64,000 bases of DNA from Plasticicumulans lactativorans (GTDB lineage Bacteria > Pseudomonadota > Gammaproteobacteria > Competibacterales > Competibacteraceae): the NCBI RefSeq assembly GCF_004341245.1, contig NZ_SLWY01000010.1:124001-188000 (forward strand), given 5' to 3'. This document shows positions 1 to 9,397 of the stretch, one piece after another. The first letter of the stretch is position 1. Each line of letters opens with the position of its first letter. The position numbers and the translations under genes are program-made. The notes beneath the pieces are model-generated. The model did not search any database. It had not been told where the DNA came from and saw nothing but the letters and a program-made list of their open reading frames with translations.

Positions 1-1299
1 GCGGAAGACGCGCCGGCGGCACGGCCTGCGGGGGCAGCGGCCACCGAGGCCGCTGCCCCCGCGATCGCGCCGGTGGCGGCCGATCCGGCCGTCGCCGCGG
101 ACCTGCCGGATGCCGCGTCGCAGGCGGCGCCGGCAGCGCCTGCCGGGGGGGCGGCCCCGACCGTGGCGCCGGTCGCCGGCGTCGACGCCGGGCGCGGGCG
201 GGTGGCGCGGACCTTCCCGCTGCCGGCGGTGAACCCTGTCGCGCCGGCCCCGGCGGCGGGGGGCGCCACCGTTGCCGCGGCGGCGGGCGAAGGCGAGGCG
301 GCGGGGGTGCCGGCGGCAGGTCCCGCGGCGCCGGAGGAGGATGCGGCCGATGCGCCCGCGTCCGTCGATGCCAGCGCCCAGGCAACCGTCGCCATCGCCG
401 GCCGCGATGCCGCCGTCACGTCGACTCCTGCGCCCCTCGCGCCGACGGCCGACGCCACGGCCGGGCTCGTCGCCGCCGGCCTCGCGGCCGCACGGCCTTC
501 CCCGCAGCAGACACCGACCGCGGCTCCGGCACGTGCCGGCAGCGCGCGCCTGCCGTCGCCGACGGTGGCGCCACTGCTCGCCGCCCGCACGGCGACGCCC
601 GCGCCGGCCGCCAGCGCCGATGCCGGTGCGGGGACGGTGCCGGCCACGGCGCCCGGCGCGCACGGCGGCGATGCCGGCGCGCCGCCGTCGACGCCCGCCG
701 CCGAGGCCGGCGCGCCGTTCTTCGTGTCGGCACGCGGTGCGGGCGAAGCCGAGCAGGCACCGGCGGGGCCGTCGGCGGGCCTGCCCGGAGCCCCTGCGCC
801 CCCGCCGCCCGCCGACCGGCCGGCGCCGGCGAACGCGCCGTCGCCGCAACTGCCGGTCGAGCAGCCGCGCAGCTGGGCGCCGGCGCTCGGCGAGCAGCTT
901 GCGTGGATGGTGCAGAACCGCGAGCAGCACGCCGAGATCCGCGTCAATCCGCCCCATCTCGGTCCGGTGGAAGTGCGCCTGCAGCTCGCCCAGGACACCG
1001 CCGACGTGAGCTTCCGCACCCACGACGCCGGCGTGCGCGAGGCGCTCGAAGCGAGCCTGCCGCGGCTGCGGGAGCTGCTCGGCAGCCAGGGCGTGCAGCT
1101 CGGCCAGACGAGCGTCAGCGACCACCCGGCGTCGCGCCAGCCGGGCACGGCCTGGGGCGGTGCCGACGCACAGCGTCAGGGCGACCCGCACGGTGGCGCG
1201 CGCGAGCGCCTGCCGCATGACGCGCCCTTCGGTGCCGGCGGCGACGAGCTCGGCATCCCGGTGCGCACGCTGCTCGGCGGCATCGACCACTACGTGTGA
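1..1299 (+). CDS. fliK: Flagellar hook-length control protein FliK, C-terminal part (5' truncated by window edge)
   Basis: The reading frame is open from the first base of the window, so the true start lies upstream; a GTG at 73 is only an internal possibility. The first ~280 visible codons encode a low-complexity Ala/Pro/Gly-rich linker. The last ~130 residues form a recognisable FliK C-terminal domain: a segment around LGEQLAWMVQ, then a conserved region with INPPHLGPVEV-like sequence (here VNPPHLGPVEVRLQL) and a helical LPRLRELLGSQGV stretch. FliK measures hook length and switches the flagellar export apparatus from hook to filament substrates by contacting FlhB. The extreme Ala/Pro linker is typical of high-GC betaproteobacterial FliK. 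Family is fairly certain from the C-terminal domain; full length is unknown. Confidence 0.85.
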   Translation, partial: AEDAPAARPAGAAATEAAAPAIAPVAADPAVAADLPDAASQAAPAAPAGGAAPTVAPVAGVDAGRGRVARTFPLPAVNPVAPAPAAGGATVAAAAGEGEAAGVPAAGPAAPEEDAADAPASVDASAQATVAIAGRDAAVTSTPAPLAPTADATAGLVAAGLAAARPSPQQTPTAAPARAGSARLPSPTVAPLLAARTATPAPAASADAGAGTVPATAPGAHGGDAGAPPSTPAAEAGAPFFVSARGAGEAEQAPAGPSAGLPGAPAPPPPADRPAPANAPSPQLPVEQPRSWAPALGEQLAWMVQNREQHAEIRVNPPHLGPVEVRLQLAQDTADVSFRTHDAGVREALEASLPRLRELLGSQGVQLGQTSVSDHPASRQPGTAWGGADAQRQGDPHGGARERLPHDAPFGAGGDELGIPVRTLLGGIDHYV

Positions 1300-1471
1300 A
1301 TGCCCCCGCGAGGCCGGCAGGCGCCGTGCCACAGGTGTGGTCAGACACGCCCCTTAGAGCGAAAAGTTTGTATCGTTAGCAGCTCGCGCTTTACCTTGCA
1401 GCGCAACATTGGGCATGCTCGCCGCGGTTTTGCGCGTGCAGCGCACTCGAAGGCGAAATGGAGCGACGAGC

Positions 1472-2254
1472 GTGGAAGCGATTTACGTGGCGGTCGGGCT
1501 GGGCGTGGGCGTCCTGGTGGGCGTGACCGGCATCGGCGGCGGCGCGCTGATGACCCCCATCCTCGTGCTCGGTTTCGGCATTCCGGTGACCACGGCGGTG
1601 GGCACCGACCTCGTCTACGCCTGCGTCACCAAGATCAGCGCCGTGATCGGCTACGCGCGTCGCCATGCGCTGCGCTGGGACGTGGTCGGCCTGTTGCTGT
1701 GCGGCAGCCTCCCCGGCGCGATCGCCATGCTGTGGGGGCTGCACGCGGTCGGCACGCAGAGCATCGCCGCCACCGCGGCGATCAGGACCGGGCTCGGCAT
1801 CGCCGTGGTGGTGTCGGCGCTGCTGCTGTTCGCCAAGCGTCACATCCAGGCGATCGGCCGCGGTGAGCGCCTGCCGCGGCTCAAGGTGTTCGTCAAGCGC
1901 TGTCGGCCGGTGTTCACCGTCGCCGTCGGCCTGGTGCTCGGCGCCCTGGTGGCGCTGACCTCGGTCGGCGCCGGCACGCTCGGCACCGCGGCCCTGATCA
2001 TGCTCTACCCTGGCATGCTGGTGCAGACCATGGTCGGCACCGAAATCGCTCACGCGGTGTTGCTCACGGCGGTGGCCGGTTATGGTCACTGGAGCCAGGG
2101 CAACGTCGACCACGAACTGCTGTTTTCACTGCTGGCGGGCTCGATCCCCGGGGCCTACCTCGGGAGCCATCTCGGGCTGCGCCTGCCGGACCGCATCGTC
2201 CGGCCACTGGTCGCCTGCTGTCTGATCTTCCTGGGCGGCAAGCTGATCTTCTGA
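1472..2254 (+). CDS. TSUP (TauE/SafE) family membrane anion transporter
   Basis: A polytopic membrane protein of about 260 residues with the two-repeat TSUP organisation: an N-terminal repeat containing a glycine-rich GVTGIGGGALMTPIL motif and a second repeat containing a similar LTSVGAGTLGTAAL motif. TSUP proteins move sulfite, sulfoacetate or related anions across the inner membrane. I place the start at GTG 1472, preceded by GGAG eight bases upstream; an ATG at 1409 would add an unlikely Arg-rich extension. It sits 54 bp before the ATP sulfurylase/APS kinase gene on the same strand, so a role in sulfur-oxyanion traffic is a reasonable inference. The substrate cannot be read from sequence. 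Confidence 0.85.
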   Translation: MEAIYVAVGLGVGVLVGVTGIGGGALMTPILVLGFGIPVTTAVGTDLVYACVTKISAVIGYARRHALRWDVVGLLLCGSLPGAIAMLWGLHAVGTQSIAATAAIRTGLGIAVVVSALLLFAKRHIQAIGRGERLPRLKVFVKRCRPVFTVAVGLVLGALVALTSVGAGTLGTAALIMLYPGMLVQTMVGTEIAHAVLLTAVAGYGHWSQGNVDHELLFSLLAGSIPGAYLGSHLGLRLPDRIVRPLVACCLIFLGGKLIF

Positions 2255-2308
2255 TGCCATCCTTCCGTTGTTCCACCGATGCCACTTCGATCCGAGGTTG
2301 AGTGACCG

Positions 2309-4021
2309 ATGACCACCCTGATTGCGCCCCATGGCGGCAGCCTGAAGAACCTGTACCTGTCGGCCGACGCCGCCGCCGCCGAGAAGCAGAAGGCGCGCGA
2401 GTACGTTTCGTGGGATCTCAGCCACCGCCAGCTCTGCGACATCGAGTTGCTGCTGAACGGCGCCTTCTCGCCGCTCGAGGGCTTTCTGGGTGAGGCCGAC
2501 TACGACCGCGTGGTGCGCGAGATGCGCCTCGCCGACGGCACGCTGTGGCCGATGCCGATCACCCTCGACGTGTCCGAGGCCTTCGCGGCGACCGTGAAGC
2601 GCGGTGAGCGCATCGCGCTGCGCGACCCCGAGGGCGCGCTGATCGCGGTGCTCGAAATCGGCGACATCTACACGCCCGACAAGGCCGTCGAGGCGCAGGG
2701 CGTGTTCGGCACCACCGACGACACCCACCCCGGCGTCGCCTACCTGATGCACAAGGCCGGCCCGGTGTATCTCGGCGGGCGCCTGTTCGGCATGGAGGAG
2801 CCGCCGCACTACGACTTCCGCCACCTGCGCAACTCGCCGGCCGAACTGCGCGCGCTGTTCAACAAGCTCGGCTGGCGCAAGGTCGTCGCCTTCCAGACGC
2901 GCAACCCGATGCACCGCGCGCACCAGGAGCTCACCTTCCGCGCCGCCAAGCTCTCCCAGGCCAACCTGCTGATCCAGCCGGTGGTCGGCATGACCAAGCC
3001 CGGCGACATCGATCACTACTCGCGCGTGCGCTGCTACGAGCACCTGATCAAGCAGTACCCCGAGCAGAGCACCATGCTCAGCCTGCTGCACCTCGCGATG
3101 CGCATGGGCGGCCCGCGTGAGGCGGTGTGGCACGCGATCATCCGCAAGAACCACGGCTGCTCGCACTTCATCGTCGGCCGCGACCACGCCGGCCCGGGCA
3201 AGGGCCGCGACGGCAAGGACTTCTACGGCCCGTACGACGCCCAGGCACTGGTGGCGAAGCACGCCGTGGAGCTCGGCATCGAGATGGTGCCGTTCCAGGA
3301 GATGGTCTACGTCGAGGAGCTCGCCGAGTACGTGCCGCAGGACGAGGTCCAGCCCGGCCAGAGCGTGCTCAACATCTCCGGCACCGAGTTCCGCCGCCGG
3401 CTGATGGAAGGGCTGGAGATCCCGAGCTGGTTCTCCTACCCCGAGGTCGTCGCCGAACTGCGCCGCACCCACCCGCCCAAGCACCTGCAGGGCTTCACGG
3501 TGTTCTTCACCGGGCTCTCGGGGTCGGGCAAGAGCACCATCGCCAACGCGCTGATGGTCAAGCTGATGGAACTCGGCGGGCGGCGCGTGACCATGCTCGA
3601 CGGCGACCTGGTGCGCAAGAACCTGTCGAGCGAACTGGGCTTCAGCAAGGAACACCGCAACATCAACATCCTGCGCATCGGCTACGTCGCCAGCGAGATC
3701 ACCAAGAACGGCGGCATCGCCATCTGCGCACCGATCGCCCCCTACGCGCAGACGCGCACGGAGGTGCGCTCGATGATCGCCCCGCTCGGCGGCTTCATCG
3801 AGGTGCACGTCGCCACCACCGTCGAGACCTGCGAGCAGCGTGACCGCAAGGGCCTCTACGCCAAGGCCCGCGCCGGCATCATCAAGGAGTTCACCGGCAT
3901 CTCCGACCCCTACGAGACCCCGGAGAACCCCGAGCTGCGCATCCAGACCGAGGAGTGCACGCCCGACGAGGCCGCGCAGCGCATCCTGCTGAAGCTCGAA
4001 AGCCTCGGCTACATCCGCTGA
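2309..4021 (+). CDS. sat/cysC: Bifunctional sulfate adenylyltransferase / adenylylsulfate kinase
   Basis: A 570-residue fusion that activates sulfate to APS and then phosphorylates it to PAPS, the entry of assimilatory sulfate metabolism. The N-terminal ~390 residues are a monomeric-type ATP sulfurylase with the HxxH nucleotide motif (NPMHRAH, residues ~199-205) and a GRDHAGPG motif. The C-terminal ~180 residues are an APS kinase with P-loop GLSGSGKST (~402-410) and the downstream IAPYAQTR region. Both active-site sets look intact, so both activities are expected. This contrasts with the CysD/CysN heterodimer found in many proteobacteria. Sat-APS kinase fusions are known in betaproteobacteria. 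A strong hairpin terminator follows at 4047. Confidence 0.93.
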   Translation: MTTLIAPHGGSLKNLYLSADAAAAEKQKAREYVSWDLSHRQLCDIELLLNGAFSPLEGFLGEADYDRVVREMRLADGTLWPMPITLDVSEAFAATVKRGERIALRDPEGALIAVLEIGDIYTPDKAVEAQGVFGTTDDTHPGVAYLMHKAGPVYLGGRLFGMEEPPHYDFRHLRNSPAELRALFNKLGWRKVVAFQTRNPMHRAHQELTFRAAKLSQANLLIQPVVGMTKPGDIDHYSRVRCYEHLIKQYPEQSTMLSLLHLAMRMGGPREAVWHAIIRKNHGCSHFIVGRDHAGPGKGRDGKDFYGPYDAQALVAKHAVELGIEMVPFQEMVYVEELAEYVPQDEVQPGQSVLNISGTEFRRRLMEGLEIPSWFSYPEVVAELRRTHPPKHLQGFTVFFTGLSGSGKSTIANALMVKLMELGGRRVTMLDGDLVRKNLSSELGFSKEHRNINILRIGYVASEITKNGGIAICAPIAPYAQTRTEVRSMIAPLGGFIEVHVATTVETCEQRDRKGLYAKARAGIIKEFTGISDPYETPENPELRIQTEECTPDEAAQRILLKLESLGYIR

Positions 4022-4046
4022 CGGCCCGCGTCCCCGCAGCGTCCTG

Positions 4047-4088
4047 CGGCCCGCCGCGCGCCATGCCGCGCGGCGGGCCGTGTCGTTT
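4047..4088 (+). terminator. Strong hairpin terminator after sat/cysC
   Basis: A perfect 14-bp GC stem (4047-4060 pairing with 4067-4080, loop CCATGC) is followed by a short T-rich tract. It lies between the plus-strand sulfurylase gene and the convergent minus-strand gene ending at 4142. Confidence 0.75.
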
Positions 4089-4141
4089 GATGGGGGCCGG
4101 GTGGCGCGGTGTCCCCGCGCCGCGCGGCGCGGGCGTGTGTC

Positions 4142-5465
<1,324 letters not shown>

Positions 5466-5580
5466 GCAGGCAAAATCTCTCAGGCGAGGGGGCTGTCCAG
5501 CTTGCTTGACGGTCTCGGGAGGGGGGTGCTAGCTTGCCGATGACATCGTCGGAAAGCCGCCGCGAGGCATCGTAAGTGAA

Positions 5581-5871
5581 GTGGGCCGTAATCTCATCCT
5601 TGCAGCGCTGCTGACCGCCGTGTGTGCCGCCTGTGCCAGCGCCCCGCCGGTGCAGGAAATGAGCGATGCACGCCAGGCGATCCGTGCGGCCGAGAGTGCC
5701 CTCGGCCCGGGCTACGCGGTGCCGCTGCGCTCGGCCCGGGCGCTGCTCGAAAGGGCGCAGTTGCAACTCGAGGCCGGCGCCTATGCCGAAGCCCGCGAAT
5801 ACGCCATCGAAGCCCGCAAGGAGGCGCTGCGCGCCCGTGACCAGGCCGACAACCCGCAGTTGCGCCCCTGA
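5581..5871 (+). CDS. DUF4398-like small lipoprotein
   Basis: A 96-residue protein starting at GTG 5581. The N-terminus has a short signal sequence ending in a cysteine (VCAAC followed by Ala-Ser), consistent with lipoprotein processing although the lipobox is not canonical. The remainder is helical and rich in Ala/Arg/Glu (EMSDARQAIRAAESALG, AREYAIEARKEAL), a pattern typical of DUF4398 proteins, which resemble one TPR-like repeat and are often near OmpA-type proteins. Function unknown. It overlaps the 5' end of the downstream thioredoxin-like gene. Confidence 0.65.
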   Translation: MGRNLILAALLTAVCAACASAPPVQEMSDARQAIRAAESALGPGYAVPLRSARALLERAQLQLEAGAYAEAREYAIEARKEALRARDQADNPQLRP

Positions 5872-6373
5872 GCGCCGCAGGCGGCGCGCCTGTGCCGCCA
5901 TCGCGGCCGTGTGGCTGACATGGGCAGCGGCGGGGTTCGCCGCGCCGGTGGATGCCCGCCTGCCCACGCTCGACGGCACCGCGCTGGACTTCGCGCAGCA
6001 GCGGGGGCGCTGGCTGGTGCTGAACTTCTGGGCCACCTGGTGCGCGCCCTGCGTCGAGGAGATCCCCGAACTCGAAGCCTTCCACCGCGATCCGCGCCAT
6101 GCCGACGTGGTGCTGGTGGGGGTCAACTTCGAGCCGGCAGCGCCTGAAGCCGTGCGCGCCTTCCTGCAACGCTTCGACGTGAGTTATCCGATCGCGCTGG
6201 CCGGCATCAAGCCGGTCCCCGGGCTGCCGCGCGTCAAGGGGTTGCCGACCACGCTGATCCTCGACCCCCGCGGCGAACTGGTGCGCACCTACGTCGGGCC
6301 GCTGACCGCGGCCGGTCTCGAATTCCTGCTCGCCGAACTGCGCGAGGCCGGGGCGCCTACCCCCCATCCCTGA
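5837..6373 (+). CDS. TlpA-type periplasmic thioredoxin-like protein
   Basis: The thioredoxin-fold domain contains the redox motif WATWCAPC followed by VEEIPELEAF and a cis-Pro loop KGLPTTLIL. The N-terminus is Arg-rich then hydrophobic (ACAAIAAVWLTWAAAGFAAP), a plausible export signal, placing the protein in the periplasm. TlpA/ResA-like proteins reduce disulfides, for example during cytochrome maturation. The start is uncertain: GTG 5837, overlapping the preceding lipoprotein gene, is the most sensible in-frame choice; an upstream ATG at 5666 would add a basic non-family extension. Confidence 0.85.
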   Translation: MTRPTTRSCAPERRRRRACAAIAAVWLTWAAAGFAAPVDARLPTLDGTALDFAQQRGRWLVLNFWATWCAPCVEEIPELEAFHRDPRHADVVLVGVNFEPAAPEAVRAFLQRFDVSYPIALAGIKPVPGLPRVKGLPTTLILDPRGELVRTYVGPLTAAGLEFLLAELREAGAPTPHP

Positions 6374-6380
6374 GAGGACG

Positions 6381-6665
6381 ATGCCGATGGCGACGATCTG
6401 CAGGCTCGCGCGGGTGCGCGGCCGCGTGCAAGGCGTGGCGTTCCGGGCCCATACGCGCGAACGGGCGCTGCAACTGGGGGTCGTGGGGCAGGCCCGCAAT
6501 CTCGCCGACGGCAGCGTCGAGGTGCTCGCCTGCGGCGACGAGGCCGCCGTGCGCGCGCTGTGCGACTGGCTGCGTCAGGGGCCGCCCCGGGCGCGGGTCG
6601 ATGCCGTCGAGGAGCAGGCGTTCGCGCTGCCGCCGGCCCTGCCGGACGATTTCGCGACCGGCTGA
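6381..6665 (+). CDS. acyP: Acylphosphatase
   Basis: A 94-residue protein with the acylphosphatase signature GRVQGVAFR (active-site Arg in the loop) and the second conserved region GVVGQARNLADGSVEVLA, where the Asn after AR is the catalytic Asn. It hydrolyses acyl phosphates such as 1,3-bisphosphoglycerate or carbamoyl phosphate. The family consensus is usually GRVQGVGFR/FFR; the substitution here is mild. The start at 6381 has GAGAGGA upstream and follows the TlpA-like gene by 7 bp, so they are probably co-transcribed. Confidence 0.9.
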   Translation: MPMATICRLARVRGRVQGVAFRAHTRERALQLGVVGQARNLADGSVEVLACGDEAAVRALCDWLRQGPPRARVDAVEEQAFALPPALPDDFATG

Positions 6666-6848
6666 AGCATGGCGCGTTGCACGGCATTTGACTTATGCAC
6701 AGTTCGCTGAACTGCTGCAGCACATACCATGGCCGCGCCCCGGAATCTTGCCTCGCCGTCCAACAGGTTGTTTTTAAAAGAGTTGATCAGGACGGCGCAA
6801 TTCTTGGTCGAGGCCTGAAAGGGACTTCTGCAGCAAGGGCTTGGCGAA

Positions 6849-6895
6849 TTTTCCACCGGGTTTTCCACAGGGATATCCCCGGGCTTTGTGGATAA
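6849..6895. promoter_or_regulatory. Cluster of DnaA-box-like sequences in the acyP/proS intergenic region
   Basis: The 287-base gap 6666-6952 between convergent acyP and proS has no gene I can support. It contains TTTTCCACC (6849-6857), TTTTCCACA (6861-6869, one mismatch to TTATCCACA) and a perfect DnaA box on the minus strand, TGTGGATAA (6887-6895), within 47 bases. Whether DnaA binds here, or this is a by-product of a local repeat family, is unknown. Confidence 0.4.
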
Positions 6896-6952
6896 ACCCG
6901 AATCCGCCGGCGGATGAAGCACTTGGCCGGCGTGATCCGAGCCCGCGGCGGC

Positions 6953-8659
6953 TCACCCGGCAATACGCTCGCGGAGGAAGTCGAGCAGCCCGTCACGTCG
7001 CACCGGACGGCTCTCGGCGTCGCGGCGGCCCTTGTATTCGAGCTCGCCGGCCGCGAGGCCCTTGCTGCCGATGACGATGCGGTGCGGGATGCCGACGAGT
7101 TCCATGTCGGCGAACATCACCCCCGGACGGGCATCGCGGTCGTCGAGCAGCACCTCGATGCCCGCCGCCTGCAGTTCCGCGTACAGCGCCTCGGCCGCTT
7201 CGCGCACCTCCGGCGACTTGCCGGCGTTGATCGGCAGCAGGGCGACCTGGAACGGCGCCATCGCCTGCGGCCAGGCGATGCCGCGCTCGTCGTGGTTCTG
7301 CTCGATCGCCGCGGCGACGATGCGTGACACGCCGATGCCGTAGCAGCCCATGGTCATCACCTGGGTGCGGCCGGCCTCGTCGAGCACGGTCGCGTTCATC
7401 GCGGCGCTGTACTTGGTGCCCAGCTGGAAGATGTGGCCGACCTCGATGCCGCGCGCGATGCGCAGGCTGCCGTGGCCGTCGGGGCTGGGGTCGCCGGCGA
7501 CGACCTTGCGCAGGTCGGTGACCGCGGCCTCGGCGAGATCGCGGCCCCAGTTCACGCCGGTGAAGTGGAAGCCGTCGGCGTTGGCGCCGCAGGCGAAGTC
7601 CGCGAGCACGGCGGCGGCACGGTCGATGAGCACCGGGCAGGCGAGGCCGAGCGGGCCGATCGAGCCCGCCTCGCAGCCGACCAGAGCCCGGATGGCCTGC
7701 GGGGAGGCGAAGGTCAGCGGCTGCGCGATCAGCGGATGCTTCTCGGCCTTGATCTCGTTCAGCGTATGGTCGCCGCGCAGGCACAGCGCGACCAGGCCGC
7801 CGTTGCTGCCCTGGACCAGCAGGGTCTTCAGGGTCTGCTCCAGCCCGACGCCGAGGAAGCGGGCGAGATCGTCCATGGTATGCACGCCCGGCGTGGCGCG
7901 CTTCGCCAGCGCCGCCGTCGCCGCCGGGCGCGTGGCGGGCGTCACCGCCTCGGCCAGTTCGACGTTCGCCGCGTAGTCGCTCACGGTCGAGAAGGCGATG
8001 TCGTCCTCGCCGGAATCGGCCAGCACGTGGAACTCGTGCGAGTGCGCGCCACCGATCGAGCCGGTGTCGGCGAGCACGGCGCGGAAGTCGAGCCCGAGGC
8101 GCGTGAAGATCGCCGAGTAGGCGCGGTACATGTCGTCGTAGGTCTTCTGCAGGCACGGCTGGTCGGCGTGGAAGGAGTAGGCGTCCTTCATGATGAACTC
8201 GCGGGCGCGCATCACGCCGAAGCGCGGCCGGACCTCATCACGGAACTTGGTCTGGATCTGGTAGTAGGCGAGCGGCAGCTGCCGGTAGCTCTTGATCTCG
8301 CGGCGCACCAGGTCGGTGACGACCTCCTCGTGCGTGGGACCGAACACGAAGTCGCGCTCGTGGCGGTCCTTCAGGCGCAGCAGTTCGGGGCCGTAGGCGT
8401 CCCAGCGCGTCGATTCCTGCCACAGCTCGGCCGGCTGCACCGCCGGCATCAGCAGCTCCAGGCAGCCGATGCGGTTCATCTCCTCGCGCACCACCGCCTC
8501 GACCTTGCGCAGCACCCGCAGGCCCAGCGGCATCCACGTATAGATGCCGGCGGCGATGCGGCGGATCAGGCCCGCCCGCAGCATCAACTGGTGGCTGACG
8601 ATCTCGGCGTCGGTCGGGGTTTCCTTGACGGTGTTGAGCGGAAAGCGGGATACACGCAT
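6953..8659 (-). CDS. proS: Prolyl-tRNA synthetase
   Basis: A 568-residue class II aminoacyl-tRNA synthetase of the bacterial type with an inserted editing domain. Motif 1 region ([20 protein letters not shown]), motif 2 ([26 protein letters not shown]) and motif 3 ([17 protein letters not shown]) are all visible; the central ~180 residues are the Ala-Pro editing domain. It charges tRNA-Pro in the cytoplasm. Length and N-terminus ([19 protein letters not shown]) match the family. It is monocistronic or weakly linked to the minus-strand DUF4124 gene 114 bp upstream. Confidence 0.97.
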   Translation of the reverse strand: MRVSRFPLNTVKETPTDAEIVSHQLMLRAGLIRRIAAGIYTWMPLGLRVLRKVEAVVREEMNRIGCLELLMPAVQPAELWQESTRWDAYGPELLRLKDRHERDFVFGPTHEEVVTDLVRREIKSYRQLPLAYYQIQTKFRDEVRPRFGVMRAREFIMKDAYSFHADQPCLQKTYDDMYRAYSAIFTRLGLDFRAVLADTGSIGGAHSHEFHVLADSGEDDIAFSTVSDYAANVELAEAVTPATRPAATAALAKRATPGVHTMDDLARFLGVGLEQTLKTLLVQGSNGGLVALCLRGDHTLNEIKAEKHPLIAQPLTFASPQAIRALVGCEAGSIGPLGLACPVLIDRAAAVLADFACGANADGFHFTGVNWGRDLAEAAVTDLRKVVAGDPSPDGHGSLRIARGIEVGHIFQLGTKYSAAMNATVLDEAGRTQVMTMGCYGIGVSRIVAAAIEQNHDERGIAWPQAMAPFQVALLPINAGKSPEVREAAEALYAELQAAGIEVLLDDRDARPGVMFADMELVGIPHRIVIGSKGLAAGELEYKGRRDAESRPVRRDGLLDFLRERIAG

Positions 8660-8773
8660 GACGGGCCTTCTGCGGTGGTCGGGCGGGAAAGCGGATGCGC
8701 CGCGCAGGTGCGGCGTGCGGGGCGCGAGTGTATCCGCGCGGTCGACGGGGCGTACAGCCGGCGCCTGCGGTGC

Positions 8774-9163
8774 TCAATCGCAGTAGTAGGCGGCGTCCTT
8801 GCGTGCCTGCTTCAGGGCCTGCTGGCGGGCGGCGGCGTCGAGCTCGGTGGCCTGGCCGCCGCTGGCGTCGAGCGCGGTGACGGGCTGGTCGCTTTCGAGC
8901 AGGGCGACGTTCTCGCGCGCGCGCCTGCAGGCCTCCTCGCGCGTCGCCGGCGCGGCCGCCTTGTCCGGCGCGGCCCGAGGCGGTTCGGCGGGAGGCGCCG
9001 GCGTCGGCGTCGGGGCCCGGGGGATGCTGAGCTCCTCGTAGGGCGCGCCGGGGGGCGGCGACGCCGAATAGTGGGTCCTGCCCGTCGCGTCCTGCCACTT
9101 GTAGACCCCCGCCTGTGCCAGCGGGGACAACAGCAGGAGCGGCAGTAGCCAGCGTGCCGACAT
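8774..9163 (-). CDS. DUF4124 domain-containing exported protein
   Basis: A 129-residue protein with a signal peptide (WLLPLLLLSPLAQA) followed directly by the DUF4124 core GVYKWQDATGRTHYSASPPPG. A proline/alanine linker and a helical Cys-containing C-terminus (EEACRRARENVALLES ... ARKDAAYYCD) follow. DUF4124 proteins are common small periplasmic or envelope proteins of proteobacteria without a defined function. Two C-terminal cysteines could form a disulfide. It is divergent from ilvB across a 234-bp intergenic region in which I see no further gene. Confidence 0.8.
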   Translation of the reverse strand: MSARWLLPLLLLSPLAQAGVYKWQDATGRTHYSASPPPGAPYEELSIPRAPTPTPAPPAEPPRAAPDKAAAPATREEACRRARENVALLESDQPVTALDASGGQATELDAAARQQALKQARKDAAYYCD

Positions 9164-9397
9164 GACGGTTCCTCCTTATCGTGGAGCGCGGGCGCGGTCC
9201 GCGTGCGCTTGACCTTTCGCCGACCAGCCTATAGCGTGCGCCGCTCAGTCTTTCGAGTCCCAAATCCAGCCACCCGCTGCACGTGGCTGGCGTGTCCGGC
9301 CCGCAAACCAGGCGGAATCCGACGCGAATCCTCACGATGGCCGTCGCGTCGCATGCAACGCCATCACCTACAAGTCCTGCCCGTGGAGGCCAGTGCT

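Noticed and set aside
2126..3808. 560-codon minus-strand ORF opposite sat/cysC
   Set aside because: Antisense shadow; no domain, while the plus strand has both catalytic motifs.
9164..9397. Leader peptide/attenuator for ilvB
   Set aside because: No short ORF with a run of Leu/Val/Ile codons plus competing hairpins could be identified.
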